Source: Scybalenecus merdavium (lineage in GTDB: Bacteria; Bacillota; Clostridia; Oscillospirales; Acutalibacteraceae). From it: DNA of 14,586 nucleotides. This document shows, piece after piece, positions 1 through 8,003 of the stretch; position 1 is the stretch's first letter, and each line of letters begins with the position of its first letter. The stretch lies in assembly GCA_018714405.1 (NCBI GenBank), contig DVNM01000017.1, positions 1-14,586 on the forward strand. Direction: 5' to 3'. Made by a program: the position numbers and the translations under genes. The notes beneath the pieces are model-generated. The model saw only the letters and a list, made by a program, of their open reading frames with translations, made no database searches and had not been told where the DNA came from.

Positions 1-1611
1 GCCTTTTGGAATACCCCAGTTGCCGTACCAGTTCCACGGGATCATAATGCAGTCGTGAAAAACAAGGCTCGCAAGCGGCACAGGAATGCCGACTGCCTGC
101 CCGTTTTCCTGCGGACGCAGCGTGAACGGACCGTGGTGCACCAGTGCAATATGGTTTAAAAGCTGCATAGCCGGCTCTTCCGAAGACATAATGAGCCCCT
201 GTGCATTCAGCATATCAAAGCATTCTGCGCGGTATCGTATGCTTTCTTCCCGTGTGACTTTATGCTGCGGATGAAAACACTCATCGCCGGGCACGACGGA
301 AAATACATCCAGATAGGCGCCCTGCACATCAATACCATGTGCTTTCAGCTCATCATATGTTTTTTGGACAAATGCCGGCGCTTGGGATGCGCACAAAAAC
401 GTATGTTCGCCGCCGTCCCATATAGAGCAGTACGGGTGCGTGCCGTCGATTTTGGTTACAGCCTTTTCCCGGTCAAAGACAGGGCTGGTGTAATAAAAAT
501 CGCGGTACTGGTCATGCAAGGCAAAAATGTAGCCTGCCTGGCGGCAAGTGTCGGCAAAAAGCTTCAGCCCTTCCCATCCGCCGGCCTGCGGACAAGGCGG
601 TAAGATATAAGGGTGGTTGTTGTCATAACCCTGCTCTCCCCAGCCGTCAGTATGGACATAAAGTTTTTCCAGTCCCAGTGTTTTCATCTTTTGCATCTGC
701 TCTGCCCGCTTTTCAAACGTTGCACAAAGCAGGGTGTTCTGGCCATTTTTGTCGTAAAACTTAGATGCTTTTTGTACCTGAGAGTAAATTTTGTGGTGCA
801 GCACCGGCGCGCCGATCAAATTTTTAATGTTTGGGTTCTTTTTGATCTTTTCGTTCAGCGTGATGAGCTGGCCGGTTTCGTCAAGATAGCTGCGGTAGTC
901 ATGCGCAACGGTGTTATAGTCGCAGGTATCGTGAAATATGTAACGAATTTTCCTTGTGTAAGACAGTTTGCCAAGCGAGGAGGACCAGTGCACGGAATTC
1001 ACAAAGCTGGAGCGCCGGCCAAAGGATGAAAACATGCAGGCGTCATACGGTGTTTCGACGATCGCAGTAAAGCCGCGGCCGTCACAGACACGCCCCCAGA
1101 TCGGCATATAGCAGTCGCCTGTGTTGATCTTGCGCAGATAGTGCGCAAAGCCGAATGTGGAAAGGAAGTTCTGCTTATACCCGTCCGGCAGCAAAAAGCC
1201 CTGGCGCATCGCATCTACATGATATGCGTTTTTGCAGCGTTTTTTGGCGTTGAACGGCGCCGGGAAATATACGGACTGTATACTGTAATCCGTTTCATTT
1301 TCCGCGCGCAGTGCAAACTCCACTGTGTCTGTTCCGGTGATCTTGGCCGTTAAAATAAGTGTAAAATCCAGCTTTTGGCCAAAGGCAACAAAATCGCTCA
1401 GATAGGCAGTGATCTTGTCGTCGCCGTATTCAAAGCGTTTTTGCAGTGCGCTGAAAAGCGGCCGGTATGTGCTGATGTATTTTTTACCTGCCTTTTTACG
1501 CAGAATGATGTACGGCCGGCGACCGTCGCTGACCCATGAAAAACCGTTATGCAAAATCTCGTAGTCACCAGTTAGCTCATTTTGCCTTAATATAATGTTG
1601 CTTTTTTTCAT
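1..1611 (-). CDS. Putative TIM-barrel glycosidase, GH101/GH129-like (DUF5696-type), C-terminus cut by window edge
   Basis: The first 537 codons are visible and no stop is reached before the window's left edge. The start is ATG at 1611, two bases after the GH29 stop, with a GAGGT-type ribosome site inside the end of that gene. There is no signal peptide, so it should be cytoplasmic. Residues about 1-270 read as a beta-rich mutarotase-like domain. From about 280 a barrel-like pattern follows: KLYVHTDGWG (316-325), FALHDQYRDF (363-372), GAYLDVFSVVPGDECF (431-446) and IMSSEEPA (474-481). The last two resemble the Asp nucleophile and Glu acid/base strands of GH101/GH129-type alpha-N-acetylgalactosaminidases and of uncharacterised DUF5696 proteins; D435 and E478 or E479 are my candidate catalytic residues. 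It is the last gene seen in the operon, after GH110 and GH29, which supports a glycosidase role. The barrel assignment is moderately sure; the substrate is not known. Confidence 0.6.
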   Translation of the reverse strand, partial: MKKSNIILRQNELTGDYEILHNGFSWVSDGRRPYIILRKKAGKKYISTYRPLFSALQKRFEYGDDKITAYLSDFVAFGQKLDFTLILTAKITGTDTVEFALRAENETDYSIQSVYFPAPFNAKKRCKNAYHVDAMRQGFLLPDGYKQNFLSTFGFAHYLRKINTGDCYMPIWGRVCDGRGFTAIVETPYDACMFSSFGRRSSFVNSVHWSSSLGKLSYTRKIRYIFHDTCDYNTVAHDYRSYLDETGQLITLNEKIKKNPNIKNLIGAPVLHHKIYSQVQKASKFYDKNGQNTLLCATFEKRAEQMQKMKTLGLEKLYVHTDGWGEQGYDNNHPYILPPCPQAGGWEGLKLFADTCRQAGYIFALHDQYRDFYYTSPVFDREKAVTKIDGTHPYCSIWDGGEHTFLCASQAPAFVQKTYDELKAHGIDVQGAYLDVFSVVPGDECFHPQHKVTREESIRYRAECFDMLNAQGLIMSSEEPAMQLLNHIALVHHGPFTLRPQENGQAVGIPVPLASLVFHDCIMIPWNWYGNWGIPKG

Positions 1612-1613
1612 TA

Positions 1614-3092
1614 CTACTCTACCTCAATTTTAAAACATAGCGGCATCTTTTGTGCAGCTTTTTCAGCAAGCTGAATCTCCAGACCGCGCTTTGTTTGCTT
1701 ATACTGTGAAATCTTATTGCCGGAAAGCACGCGGATATTTTTGATCACGCAGTGGAACGTATCCATCGTGTCTGCCAGCGTTTTGATGCAAAAGCGGCTT
1801 TTGCCGTAGGGTTTTAAGGAAAATGCGTACACAACGCCGGTCTTATATGTAAAGCGAAAGTCTTTTGCGGTGTAGTGAAAATGCTCGGTAAAGGAAGCGC
1901 CCTTTTGTTTTTTCCCCTCTCCGAAGACTTTGTAGGGCTCGGTGCCCCAAATCGCTTCCCCATTCGTTTTTGTCCAGTTTCCAAGCTCTAAAATAATGTC
2001 CTGTTCCTGTTTACAAAAAGTACCGTCTGCTTTTGGGCCGAGATTCAATACGAAACAGCCGTTTTTGGAAATAACATCCAGTAAATTACAGGCGATCACT
2101 TCCGGCTTTTTAAAATGGTTTGTTGTACAGTAGCTCCAGGCGTTGTAAGCAGTTGAAGTCTCCCCTTGCCAGATGTAGGGACTGATTCCGGCCAGCTGTC
2201 CGCGTTCGCGGTCGAAAATGGCGCAGTTGTACATGACTGCATCTGATTTGTAATAAACACAGACTTCTTTTCCCCACTCTAATGACCGGTTATAATAGTA
2301 GGCCAGAAACTTTTTCATATATGGCCGAAACGCTTTGTAAGAGACCCACCAGTCAAAGAAGAGAGACGCCGGCTGGTAACGGTCGATCAGGTCACAGGAG
2401 GAAACAAGCCAGTCCTCCAGCCACCACGCTTCCGGTTCAATGCCGTGCTCCTGCTTTAAAAGCGTATAGAGATTGTTCGCTTTATGCACGTTTTGACACG
2501 GGCCGTAAAACGACCGGTAAGCATCATTTTGTGTTTCGTTTGGGTAACCAACGGTTTTGCCGCCGTTTAAAAACCAGTAGTGCTCGGCACGGTGGCTGGA
2601 CGTGGAAAAAATAAGCCCGTTTTCATCACAGGCCTTTTTCAGTTCGCCCAGCACATCGCGCTTTGGCCCCATATGCACCGAAGTCCATTCACTGAGATCG
2701 CTGTCGTACATTTTAAAGCCGTCATGATGTTCACCGACGGGCATCAAAAATTTGGCGCCGCTGGATTTGACCAGTTCGACCCACTCTTCGGCACTAAACT
2801 TTTCCGCCCTAAACATAGGAATGAAATCGCGGTAATTGAAATTTTTGCCGTATTTGCGCAAATGGTGCCAGTGCACCGGATTTCCCTTGTAGTACATCAG
2901 CCGGCAGTACCATTCACTGAAATAAGCCGGCACACTGTAAATGCCCCAGTGAATAAAAATGCCGAATTTCGCATCGCGATACCACTGCGGTACCGGGTAA
3001 TTCGCCAAACTCTGCCAGTCCGGTTTATAAACGCCCTGATCGTTTACCGCGTCGATACGGCGCAGGTATGCCTGTTTTTGTTCAGCTGTCAT
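1614..3092 (-). CDS. GH29 alpha-L-fucosidase (cytoplasmic)
   Basis: A 492-residue glycoside hydrolase family 29 enzyme, a retaining exo-glycosidase that removes terminal alpha-L-fucose; some relatives also accept alpha-L-galactose. Family signatures appear in order: AKFGIFIHWGIYSVPA (41-56), GEHHDGFKMYDS (120-131), the barrel strand LFFDWW with D247 as the likely catalytic nucleophile, NGCFVLNLGPKADGTF (344-359) and NGEAIWGTEPY (377-387). A C-terminal beta domain follows from about 410. Length is typical for the catalytic domain plus one beta-sandwich. The N-terminus is polar with no signal peptide, so it probably acts on imported oligosaccharides. Its ATG overlaps the end of the GH110 gene by 11 bp, with only a weak GGGTG ribosome site some 11 nt upstream, so translation is probably coupled. 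The acid/base residue cannot be fixed by eye because it varies within GH29. The neighbouring GH110 suggests a fucosylated, alpha-galactosylated substrate. Confidence 0.9.
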   Translation of the reverse strand: MTAEQKQAYLRRIDAVNDQGVYKPDWQSLANYPVPQWYRDAKFGIFIHWGIYSVPAYFSEWYCRLMYYKGNPVHWHHLRKYGKNFNYRDFIPMFRAEKFSAEEWVELVKSSGAKFLMPVGEHHDGFKMYDSDLSEWTSVHMGPKRDVLGELKKACDENGLIFSTSSHRAEHYWFLNGGKTVGYPNETQNDAYRSFYGPCQNVHKANNLYTLLKQEHGIEPEAWWLEDWLVSSCDLIDRYQPASLFFDWWVSYKAFRPYMKKFLAYYYNRSLEWGKEVCVYYKSDAVMYNCAIFDRERGQLAGISPYIWQGETSTAYNAWSYCTTNHFKKPEVIACNLLDVISKNGCFVLNLGPKADGTFCKQEQDIILELGNWTKTNGEAIWGTEPYKVFGEGKKQKGASFTEHFHYTAKDFRFTYKTGVVYAFSLKPYGKSRFCIKTLADTMDTFHCVIKNIRVLSGNKISQYKQTKRGLEIQLAEKAAQKMPLCFKIEVE

Positions 3093-4728
3093 TTTTCTTG
3101 ATCACCCGCACATTCGTACAGTCAGACTGCTTGATGATTTTTGAAGAATTGTAGCGGTTGCCTTTCAACAAAATATTGTCTGTAGATTTGGCCTGCACAC
3201 AGTAACCGCTGTATTTTTGAAAGACATTGTGGGAAACTTCAATGTTTTTGTGCACCGGACCTTTGTGGACGGTGTTTTCCGGCTTGATCAAAACCGGTGT
3301 TTGTCCGCAGTAATCAAAAGTATTGTTCAAAATCCGCACATTGCGGCACATGCCGCTTTCGTACCAGTTTTTGGCATCGTCCGAAAGCAGAATGCCGCTC
3401 ATCGTTGTGGAAATAAAACGGTTGTTTTCAATCAGCACGTCTCCCCTGGTCGTCAGCAGCAGCCCACGCGTGATGATGCGCGTAAGGGTATTGTTGCGAA
3501 AAACTACATCAGGGCAGGCACTGATGTCTTCGATAACCGCACCGGCCGGTGCGCGACCCGGTGTGTCAACGGTGATTTGCAGTTCATATTCATTCAGCAG
3601 TTTTGATGATGTAATGGTCGCTTTTCCTGTTTCCAACATAGACTTCGGGTCTATAAAAGCGACCGTATCGCCGGTACGCAGGGGGTTGAAGCCATGCGTT
3701 TGCGGATGCATATAGCGCAGTGTCAGCTGACTGCCGTCATTCTTTACAATTTTATAATGCACACCGTGCACGTTCATGCAGTCGTCGCCGGCGCCGTCGA
3801 ATAAATTGTTTTCTGCCGTAAATCTGCCGCGGCACATACAGACCTGGATGAAATCTGCAACAGAAGCCATTTTCCGCGCCGAACCTTTTCCCGGCGCAAA
3901 TTTGCAGCCGCGCATGGCAATATTTTCACTGTCCTGTGCGACGAGCGCCAGCGAGTAATTGAAACGCTGGCGGATGTTTTCCAGAACAACGTTTTCACTG
4001 CGGTCTATAAAAATGCCGGCAAACTGGCGGCGAACGTCAAAAATATGGTAGCAGTCGCCCTTTCTAAACCGCAATGTGTTTGTAAAATGTACGCGAATAC
4101 ACCGGCCGGCACGCTGCGTGATTTTCAAAGCGCCGAACAGAGGATGCGACACACGCTGGATCTTTTCCGGTGTTTTGGCGCGGATAAGACCGATCCAAAA
4201 CGCGTTCGGTGCATTCTTATCTGCTGCGACTGTGTAATTCCGGCCGTAAAAGTACAGCTTGTTGTTTTGAATTCTATACTGCGTGTCGCGGTCGATTTCA
4301 AAATCCACATAAAAAGGTGTTACCCGTAAAACCTCCAGCATGTGCATATCCGGGTGCGCATGACGGATCTCAAAGTTCTTTAAAGTAATGTTCTGACAAC
4401 ATACCACGGCCGCATTCGTCACCTTGCCGTCTATGACAAAAGAAGCGCCGCCGCCGTCAAAAGTCAAATCTTTCATGTCGCCAAAATAAAACGGCACGCC
4501 GTTTATATGAGGTGTTTCATCTGGCGAAAATTCACTGTCCCCTACCGTATTGGTGATATGGAGCATGTATTTGCGGCATTTTTCGCTGTCGATATAATAG
4601 GTGCCCTTTTCAAAACAAATTGTTTTTTTACCTGACTCCTTTTTTGCCGCGTCGATTAAATTGTAGAGCTGTGCCGTAATTTCCTGCTCCGGGCAGATAC
4701 CATGATCGCTTGCTTTTAGGATTTTCAT
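3082..4728 (-). CDS. GH110 alpha-1,3-galactosidase, parallel beta-helix
   Basis: A 548-residue protein with the repetitive short beta-strand pattern of a right-handed parallel beta-helix (strands such as ITLKNFEIR at 114-122, VVLENIRQR at 247-255, VLIENNRF at 431-438, VRILNNTFDY at 464-473). The segment DGAGDDCMNVHG (311-322), followed by the RYMHPQTHGF stretch (338-347), and ILLSDDAKNWYESG (446-459) match what I recognise as the core of GH110. GH110 enzymes are inverting exo-alpha-1,3-galactosidases known from removal of the blood-group B terminal galactose. The paired Asp residues D315 and D316 are candidate active-site residues. Described GH110 enzymes are often secreted, but no signal peptide is visible here. 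ATG at 4728 lies 7 nt after GGAGG and 2 bp after the preceding stop. Family assignment is fairly sure. Whether it needs the branched fucosylated B epitope or also takes linear alpha-1,3-galactosides cannot be told from motifs. Confidence 0.78.
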   Translation of the reverse strand: MKILKASDHGICPEQEITAQLYNLIDAAKKESGKKTICFEKGTYYIDSEKCRKYMLHITNTVGDSEFSPDETPHINGVPFYFGDMKDLTFDGGGASFVIDGKVTNAAVVCCQNITLKNFEIRHAHPDMHMLEVLRVTPFYVDFEIDRDTQYRIQNNKLYFYGRNYTVAADKNAPNAFWIGLIRAKTPEKIQRVSHPLFGALKITQRAGRCIRVHFTNTLRFRKGDCYHIFDVRRQFAGIFIDRSENVVLENIRQRFNYSLALVAQDSENIAMRGCKFAPGKGSARKMASVADFIQVCMCRGRFTAENNLFDGAGDDCMNVHGVHYKIVKNDGSQLTLRYMHPQTHGFNPLRTGDTVAFIDPKSMLETGKATITSSKLLNEYELQITVDTPGRAPAGAVIEDISACPDVVFRNNTLTRIITRGLLLTTRGDVLIENNRFISTTMSGILLSDDAKNWYESGMCRNVRILNNTFDYCGQTPVLIKPENTVHKGPVHKNIEVSHNVFQKYSGYCVQAKSTDNILLKGNRYNSSKIIKQSDCTNVRVIKKNDS

Positions 4729-4730
4729 AT

Positions 4731-5609
4731 TTAGTCCTCCAGCATATTTTTTATGATTTGCGGTTGCGGCAGTGTTTGAAAGCCGTAAAACTTTTGCGCG
4801 TTACCACATAAAAACAGACTTTTTTCATCTTTGGTAAATTCTGAAGACTTTAAAATGAAATCAAAGCTCATTTTATAGGTGATTTCCACCATGGTACGCG
4901 GATAATCACTACCCCACATCAGTTTTTCTATGCCACAGATTTCGGCAGCTTCGCGAATGGCCCGAAGCGCACCGGGATAAGGATAAAACTCTTTATGAAA
5001 CAGCCAGGTAATGCCGCCGCTTTCCACAAAAACGTTTTTGTGCCGGGCAAGCCGGATCTGTGCCTGCCAATTTGGCGTTGTGACCATGCCGAAATGACCG
5101 ATCGCAATACGCAGTGTCGGAAATTGCCGGATCATCTCCAAAAGAGAGGCTGTCTGCCGGTCGCCGTCTGCCATATCGATCGAAACGAATTTGCCGGCAT
5201 GTGATGCAGCCGCAAATACACCTGCATGCTTAGTCAGATCCTGTTCAGACAAACGGCCGCCGCACAGCTTGATGCCGTCAACACCGTCAAGTGTGTACGC
5301 TCGCCCTTCTTCATACAAACTACATACACGAAAACGGTCGGGGTGCTGCTGCCTGACTGAACATAAGTACGCGTCCTGGTTGCCATCGATCTCTTCCTGC
5401 GTGATCACAGCGCCGCTGACACCGGCGTAATCCATGTTTGCAAGCAGCATTTCGGCCGTGTTCTCACAGTTCAGCATATAAGGCGGCATCATTTGGCGCA
5501 CTTCACCGCCGAAGTCACTGCGTCCGTTTTCCAGAGGTCTGACCGCGCGGCCGTTTACACGGCCGTGCTGCGGTTTCCACAAATGTGCATGTGCATCGAT
5601 TATCTTCAT
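4731..5609 (-). CDS. Amidohydrolase-2 family TIM-barrel hydrolase, probable sugar-lactone hydrolase
   Basis: A 292-residue protein of the amidohydrolase-related (PF04909/COG3618) type, which includes L-fuconolactonase, L-rhamnonolactonase and galactarolactone hydrolases. It begins IIDAHAHLW (3-11), giving the HxH pair H7 and H9. It also has AIGHFG (169-174) with H172 and MWGSDYPRT (231-239) with D235, the usual last barrel-strand acid. The strand where metal-bound relatives often carry another His reads KFVSIDMADGD (140-150) and has none, so metal binding may be altered; several lactonases of this group are metal-independent. Lying between an aldose dehydrogenase group and fucosidase/galactosidase genes, it most plausibly opens an aldonolactone made by the 401-residue dehydrogenase. 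ATG at 5609 follows GAGG at 8 nt spacing and sits 28 bp after the uxaB stop, the widest gap in the operon. An unrelated decarboxylase or hydratase activity is possible in this superfamily. Confidence 0.75.
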   Translation of the reverse strand: MKIIDAHAHLWKPQHGRVNGRAVRPLENGRSDFGGEVRQMMPPYMLNCENTAEMLLANMDYAGVSGAVITQEEIDGNQDAYLCSVRQQHPDRFRVCSLYEEGRAYTLDGVDGIKLCGGRLSEQDLTKHAGVFAAASHAGKFVSIDMADGDRQTASLLEMIRQFPTLRIAIGHFGMVTTPNWQAQIRLARHKNVFVESGGITWLFHKEFYPYPGALRAIREAAEICGIEKLMWGSDYPRTMVEITYKMSFDFILKSSEFTKDEKSLFLCGNAQKFYGFQTLPQPQIIKNMLED

Positions 5610-5637
5610 GGTTTCATCCTCATTGCATCATAATGAA

Positions 5638-6966
5638 TCAGTCTTCTATGCTCCAGGCGACCGCCGCGCGCATACCGCCGCGCTGCACGCGTTCCACTGC
5701 CCTGCCGACCGGCTCGAGCAGCCCGGTCAGATCCGTTCCCCAAAGCGACGTGTCTCCCAAGATCTCGGCCAGGCTGCCGCCTCGGATCTTTTCAATGCAG
5801 ACAGGTACGTCGGAAACGGAATGATTTTTATAATATTCAAGCAAAGCGGCAAACGACAAAACAAGCGTTTTCGGCAGCTGCATGCCGCTGCTTTGTATTT
5901 CCAGCAAAGTCGGCAGAACCCGCGCCGCAAATTTGCTGACCGAGTTTAAAGAAATGGACTGCAAACGGTGCTTTATGTACGGGTTGGCAAAACGGCTTAG
6001 CACGGAAGAAGCAAAATCCAAATTTTCCTGTGTTTCCCCAAGCACCGGCAAAATCCCATTATAAAGGCAGCGGCGGATATATATGCTGAACTGCACGTCT
6101 TCCATGCACTCGCCTACCGTCTGCAGGCCGCACATCAGCGCCGGGAAAACCATTGCTGTATGTAAACCGTTTAAAATGCGCACTTTTCTTTTTTTAAAAA
6201 CAGAAACATCATCGCACCACTGCACATTTATTCCAGCGGCCTTAAGTGGAAATTCTTTTTCATAATCGCCTTCGATCGCCCATAAAGCGTAAAGCTCGGC
6301 CGTGTCCAGCAGTCGGTCCTTCCAGCCGATCTCTTGCAGCATCGCCTCTGCTTCTTCGTGCGGATAACCGGACACGATCCGGTCCACGAGCGTATTGCAA
6401 AAGTGGTTGCTATTTGTTACCCAGTCGCCAAAAGCATCAGGCAGTGCCCATTGCTTTGCATACTGTAACACACATTGCTGCAGGCGTTCACCGTTTTTGT
6501 CGACCAGCTCGCACGCCAGGATGATGAATCCGGGCAGCTGCAGCCGGTAGCGTGCATAAAGCAGCTGTGTCAGCTTTGCCGGGAAAGTGTGTGCCGGCCG
6601 GTCGGAAAAACTGTTGTCTGCCACATATTCAATGCCGGCTTCCGTAGTATTGGAAATGATGACATGAAAGTCCGGATTCTCGGCCAGTGCTAAAAACGCA
6701 TCGAAATCCTGATACGGATTGATGCTGCGGCTGATCACGTCGATCTCACGCCGTATGCTGACCGGTTTGTCGTTTTCCATGCCGCGCAGATACAAATTGT
6801 AACGCCCCTGTTGTGCATTCAGTACAGCGATCTGCGCTGAATCCGTGGGAGAAACGATAACGACGTTTCCGCTGTACACACCTTTTCGGTGCATCTGCGC
6901 CACAAAGTCCTCCGCAAACCCGCGCAAAAAATTGCCAGTGCCAAACTGGATGATCGTTTCTTTCAT
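5638..6966 (-). CDS. uxaB: Tagaturonate reductase (long-chain mannitol dehydrogenase family)
   Basis: A 442-residue NAD-dependent polyol dehydrogenase. UxaB reduces D-tagaturonate to D-altronate in hexuronate breakdown. The N-terminal nucleotide-binding motif is IIQFGTGNFLRGF (5-17), then SNTTEAGI (105-112), PAKLTQLLYAR (129-139), LACELVDKNG (150-159) and SGYPHEE (199-205). The family catalytic signature is KVRILNGLHTA (261-271), giving K261, N266 and H269 in the K-x4-N-x2-H spacing of mannitol dehydrogenases. NPYIKHRLQSISLN follows. The pattern fits UxaB better than fructuronate reductase or mannitol dehydrogenase, though the three are related. Length is slightly shorter than E. coli UxaB because the N-terminal extension is missing. 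ATG at 6966 is 3 bp after the preceding stop, with GAGGA upstream. No uronate isomerase (uxaC) is nearby. That fits a substrate arriving by C5 oxidation of an aldonate through the adjacent dehydrogenase rather than from galacturonate. Confidence 0.85.
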   Translation of the reverse strand: MKETIIQFGTGNFLRGFAEDFVAQMHRKGVYSGNVVIVSPTDSAQIAVLNAQQGRYNLYLRGMENDKPVSIRREIDVISRSINPYQDFDAFLALAENPDFHVIISNTTEAGIEYVADNSFSDRPAHTFPAKLTQLLYARYRLQLPGFIILACELVDKNGERLQQCVLQYAKQWALPDAFGDWVTNSNHFCNTLVDRIVSGYPHEEAEAMLQEIGWKDRLLDTAELYALWAIEGDYEKEFPLKAAGINVQWCDDVSVFKKRKVRILNGLHTAMVFPALMCGLQTVGECMEDVQFSIYIRRCLYNGILPVLGETQENLDFASSVLSRFANPYIKHRLQSISLNSVSKFAARVLPTLLEIQSSGMQLPKTLVLSFAALLEYYKNHSVSDVPVCIEKIRGGSLAEILGDTSLWGTDLTGLLEPVGRAVERVQRGGMRAAVAWSIED

Positions 6967-6969
6967 GCT

Positions 6970-7992
6970 CTATTCCTCTGCAAATTCTATCAGTATTTTA
7001 GCAAGCGAACCATCGTTGTGCGCCAGGGCCTGAAAAGCCGCCGGTGCATCCTCTTTTTTATAAATATCACTTACCATGTTCATTATATCAAGTTTGGTTT
7101 CAGATACAAGTTCAATTAATGAAACAAAATCTTTGGTATATGCATTGCGGCTACCAAATACATTCAGCTCTTTTTTCAGAATTACGGAGTGCACAAAAGT
7201 GGTCTCGCGCTTGCCGTTGCCGATCAAGATGATATTCGCGCCATGCGCAGCTTCATCAATGCAAGTCAGAAAAGTTTCCGGCGCGCCGCAGGCTTCCACG
7301 CACACGTCAAAACCGTTGCCATTTGTGAAATCCGCTGCAAGCTGCTGCAAAGACTGTGTCTTTACGCAGACGGTCAGATCGGCGCCGAATGCTTTTGCCA
7401 GTTCCAGTCTGTTTTCCAACAGGTCGGCGATCACGACATTTGCGCCCATGGATTTGGCCTTGATCAGTGCAAACAGACCGATCGGTCCGGCGCCCATGAT
7501 CAGCAGATTGTCGCCCGGGCAGATCGGCGCCCGCGAAAGTGCATGGCAGCTGATGGAAAATGGTTCGATCAGCGCAAGCTCTTTGGCAGACAGATCTTTC
7601 CCGTCGATCAGACGCTCGATCGGCATGGTGATGTATTCCTGAAAACTGCCGTCGCGCTGCACGCCCATCGTCCGATTGTCAGTGCAGGCGTTTACAAGGC
7701 CGCGCTGACAAGCATAGCAGTGCCCGCAGTTGAAATATGGATTTGCCGTTACAAGATCGCCGGCCTTAAAGCCGCAGTCGTTTTTTGGAATTTGAACGAT
7801 GCGGGCAGAAAATTCATGGCCGGGCGTGCGCGGATAAGTCGTAAACGGCTGGTTACCGGTGTAAGACGCAACGTCCGCACCGCAAATGCCGCAGTAAAGC
7901 ACCTTCAGCAGCGCTTCCCCCTCCTGCGGCACCGGCACTTCCCGGTCAATCAGGCGTACTTCATATGGTTTTGTGATTTCTATGGCTTTCAT
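6970..7992 (-). CDS. Zinc-dependent MDR dehydrogenase resembling L-galactonate 5-dehydrogenase
   Basis: A 340-residue medium-chain zinc alcohol dehydrogenase of the sorbitol/threonine dehydrogenase class. Catalytic zinc ligands are C37 in YCGICGAD, H59-E60 in PGHE and E143 in LIEPF. Structural zinc cysteines are C89, C92, C95 and C103. The NAD site is MGAGPIGL (166-173), with D190 at the end of the next strand suggesting NAD rather than NADP. The stretch TGNQPFTTYPRTPGHE (45-60) closely resembles E. coli YjjN/LgoD, which oxidises L-galactonate at C5 to D-tagaturonate; RspB-like proteins share it in part. Directly upstream of uxaB, this gives a coherent two-step route: aldonate to 5-keto acid to C5-epimeric aldonate. 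ATG at 7992 follows an AGGAAGGG ribosome site, 11 bp after the previous stop. The substrate could equally be L-fuconate, the 6-deoxy analogue. Family is sure; the exact substrate is inferred from similarity and context. Confidence 0.8.
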   Translation of the reverse strand: MKAIEITKPYEVRLIDREVPVPQEGEALLKVLYCGICGADVASYTGNQPFTTYPRTPGHEFSARIVQIPKNDCGFKAGDLVTANPYFNCGHCYACQRGLVNACTDNRTMGVQRDGSFQEYITMPIERLIDGKDLSAKELALIEPFSISCHALSRAPICPGDNLLIMGAGPIGLFALIKAKSMGANVVIADLLENRLELAKAFGADLTVCVKTQSLQQLAADFTNGNGFDVCVEACGAPETFLTCIDEAAHGANIILIGNGKRETTFVHSVILKKELNVFGSRNAYTKDFVSLIELVSETKLDIMNMVSDIYKKEDAPAAFQALAHNDGSLAKILIEFAEE

Positions 7993-8003
7993 AGTACCCT
8001 TCC

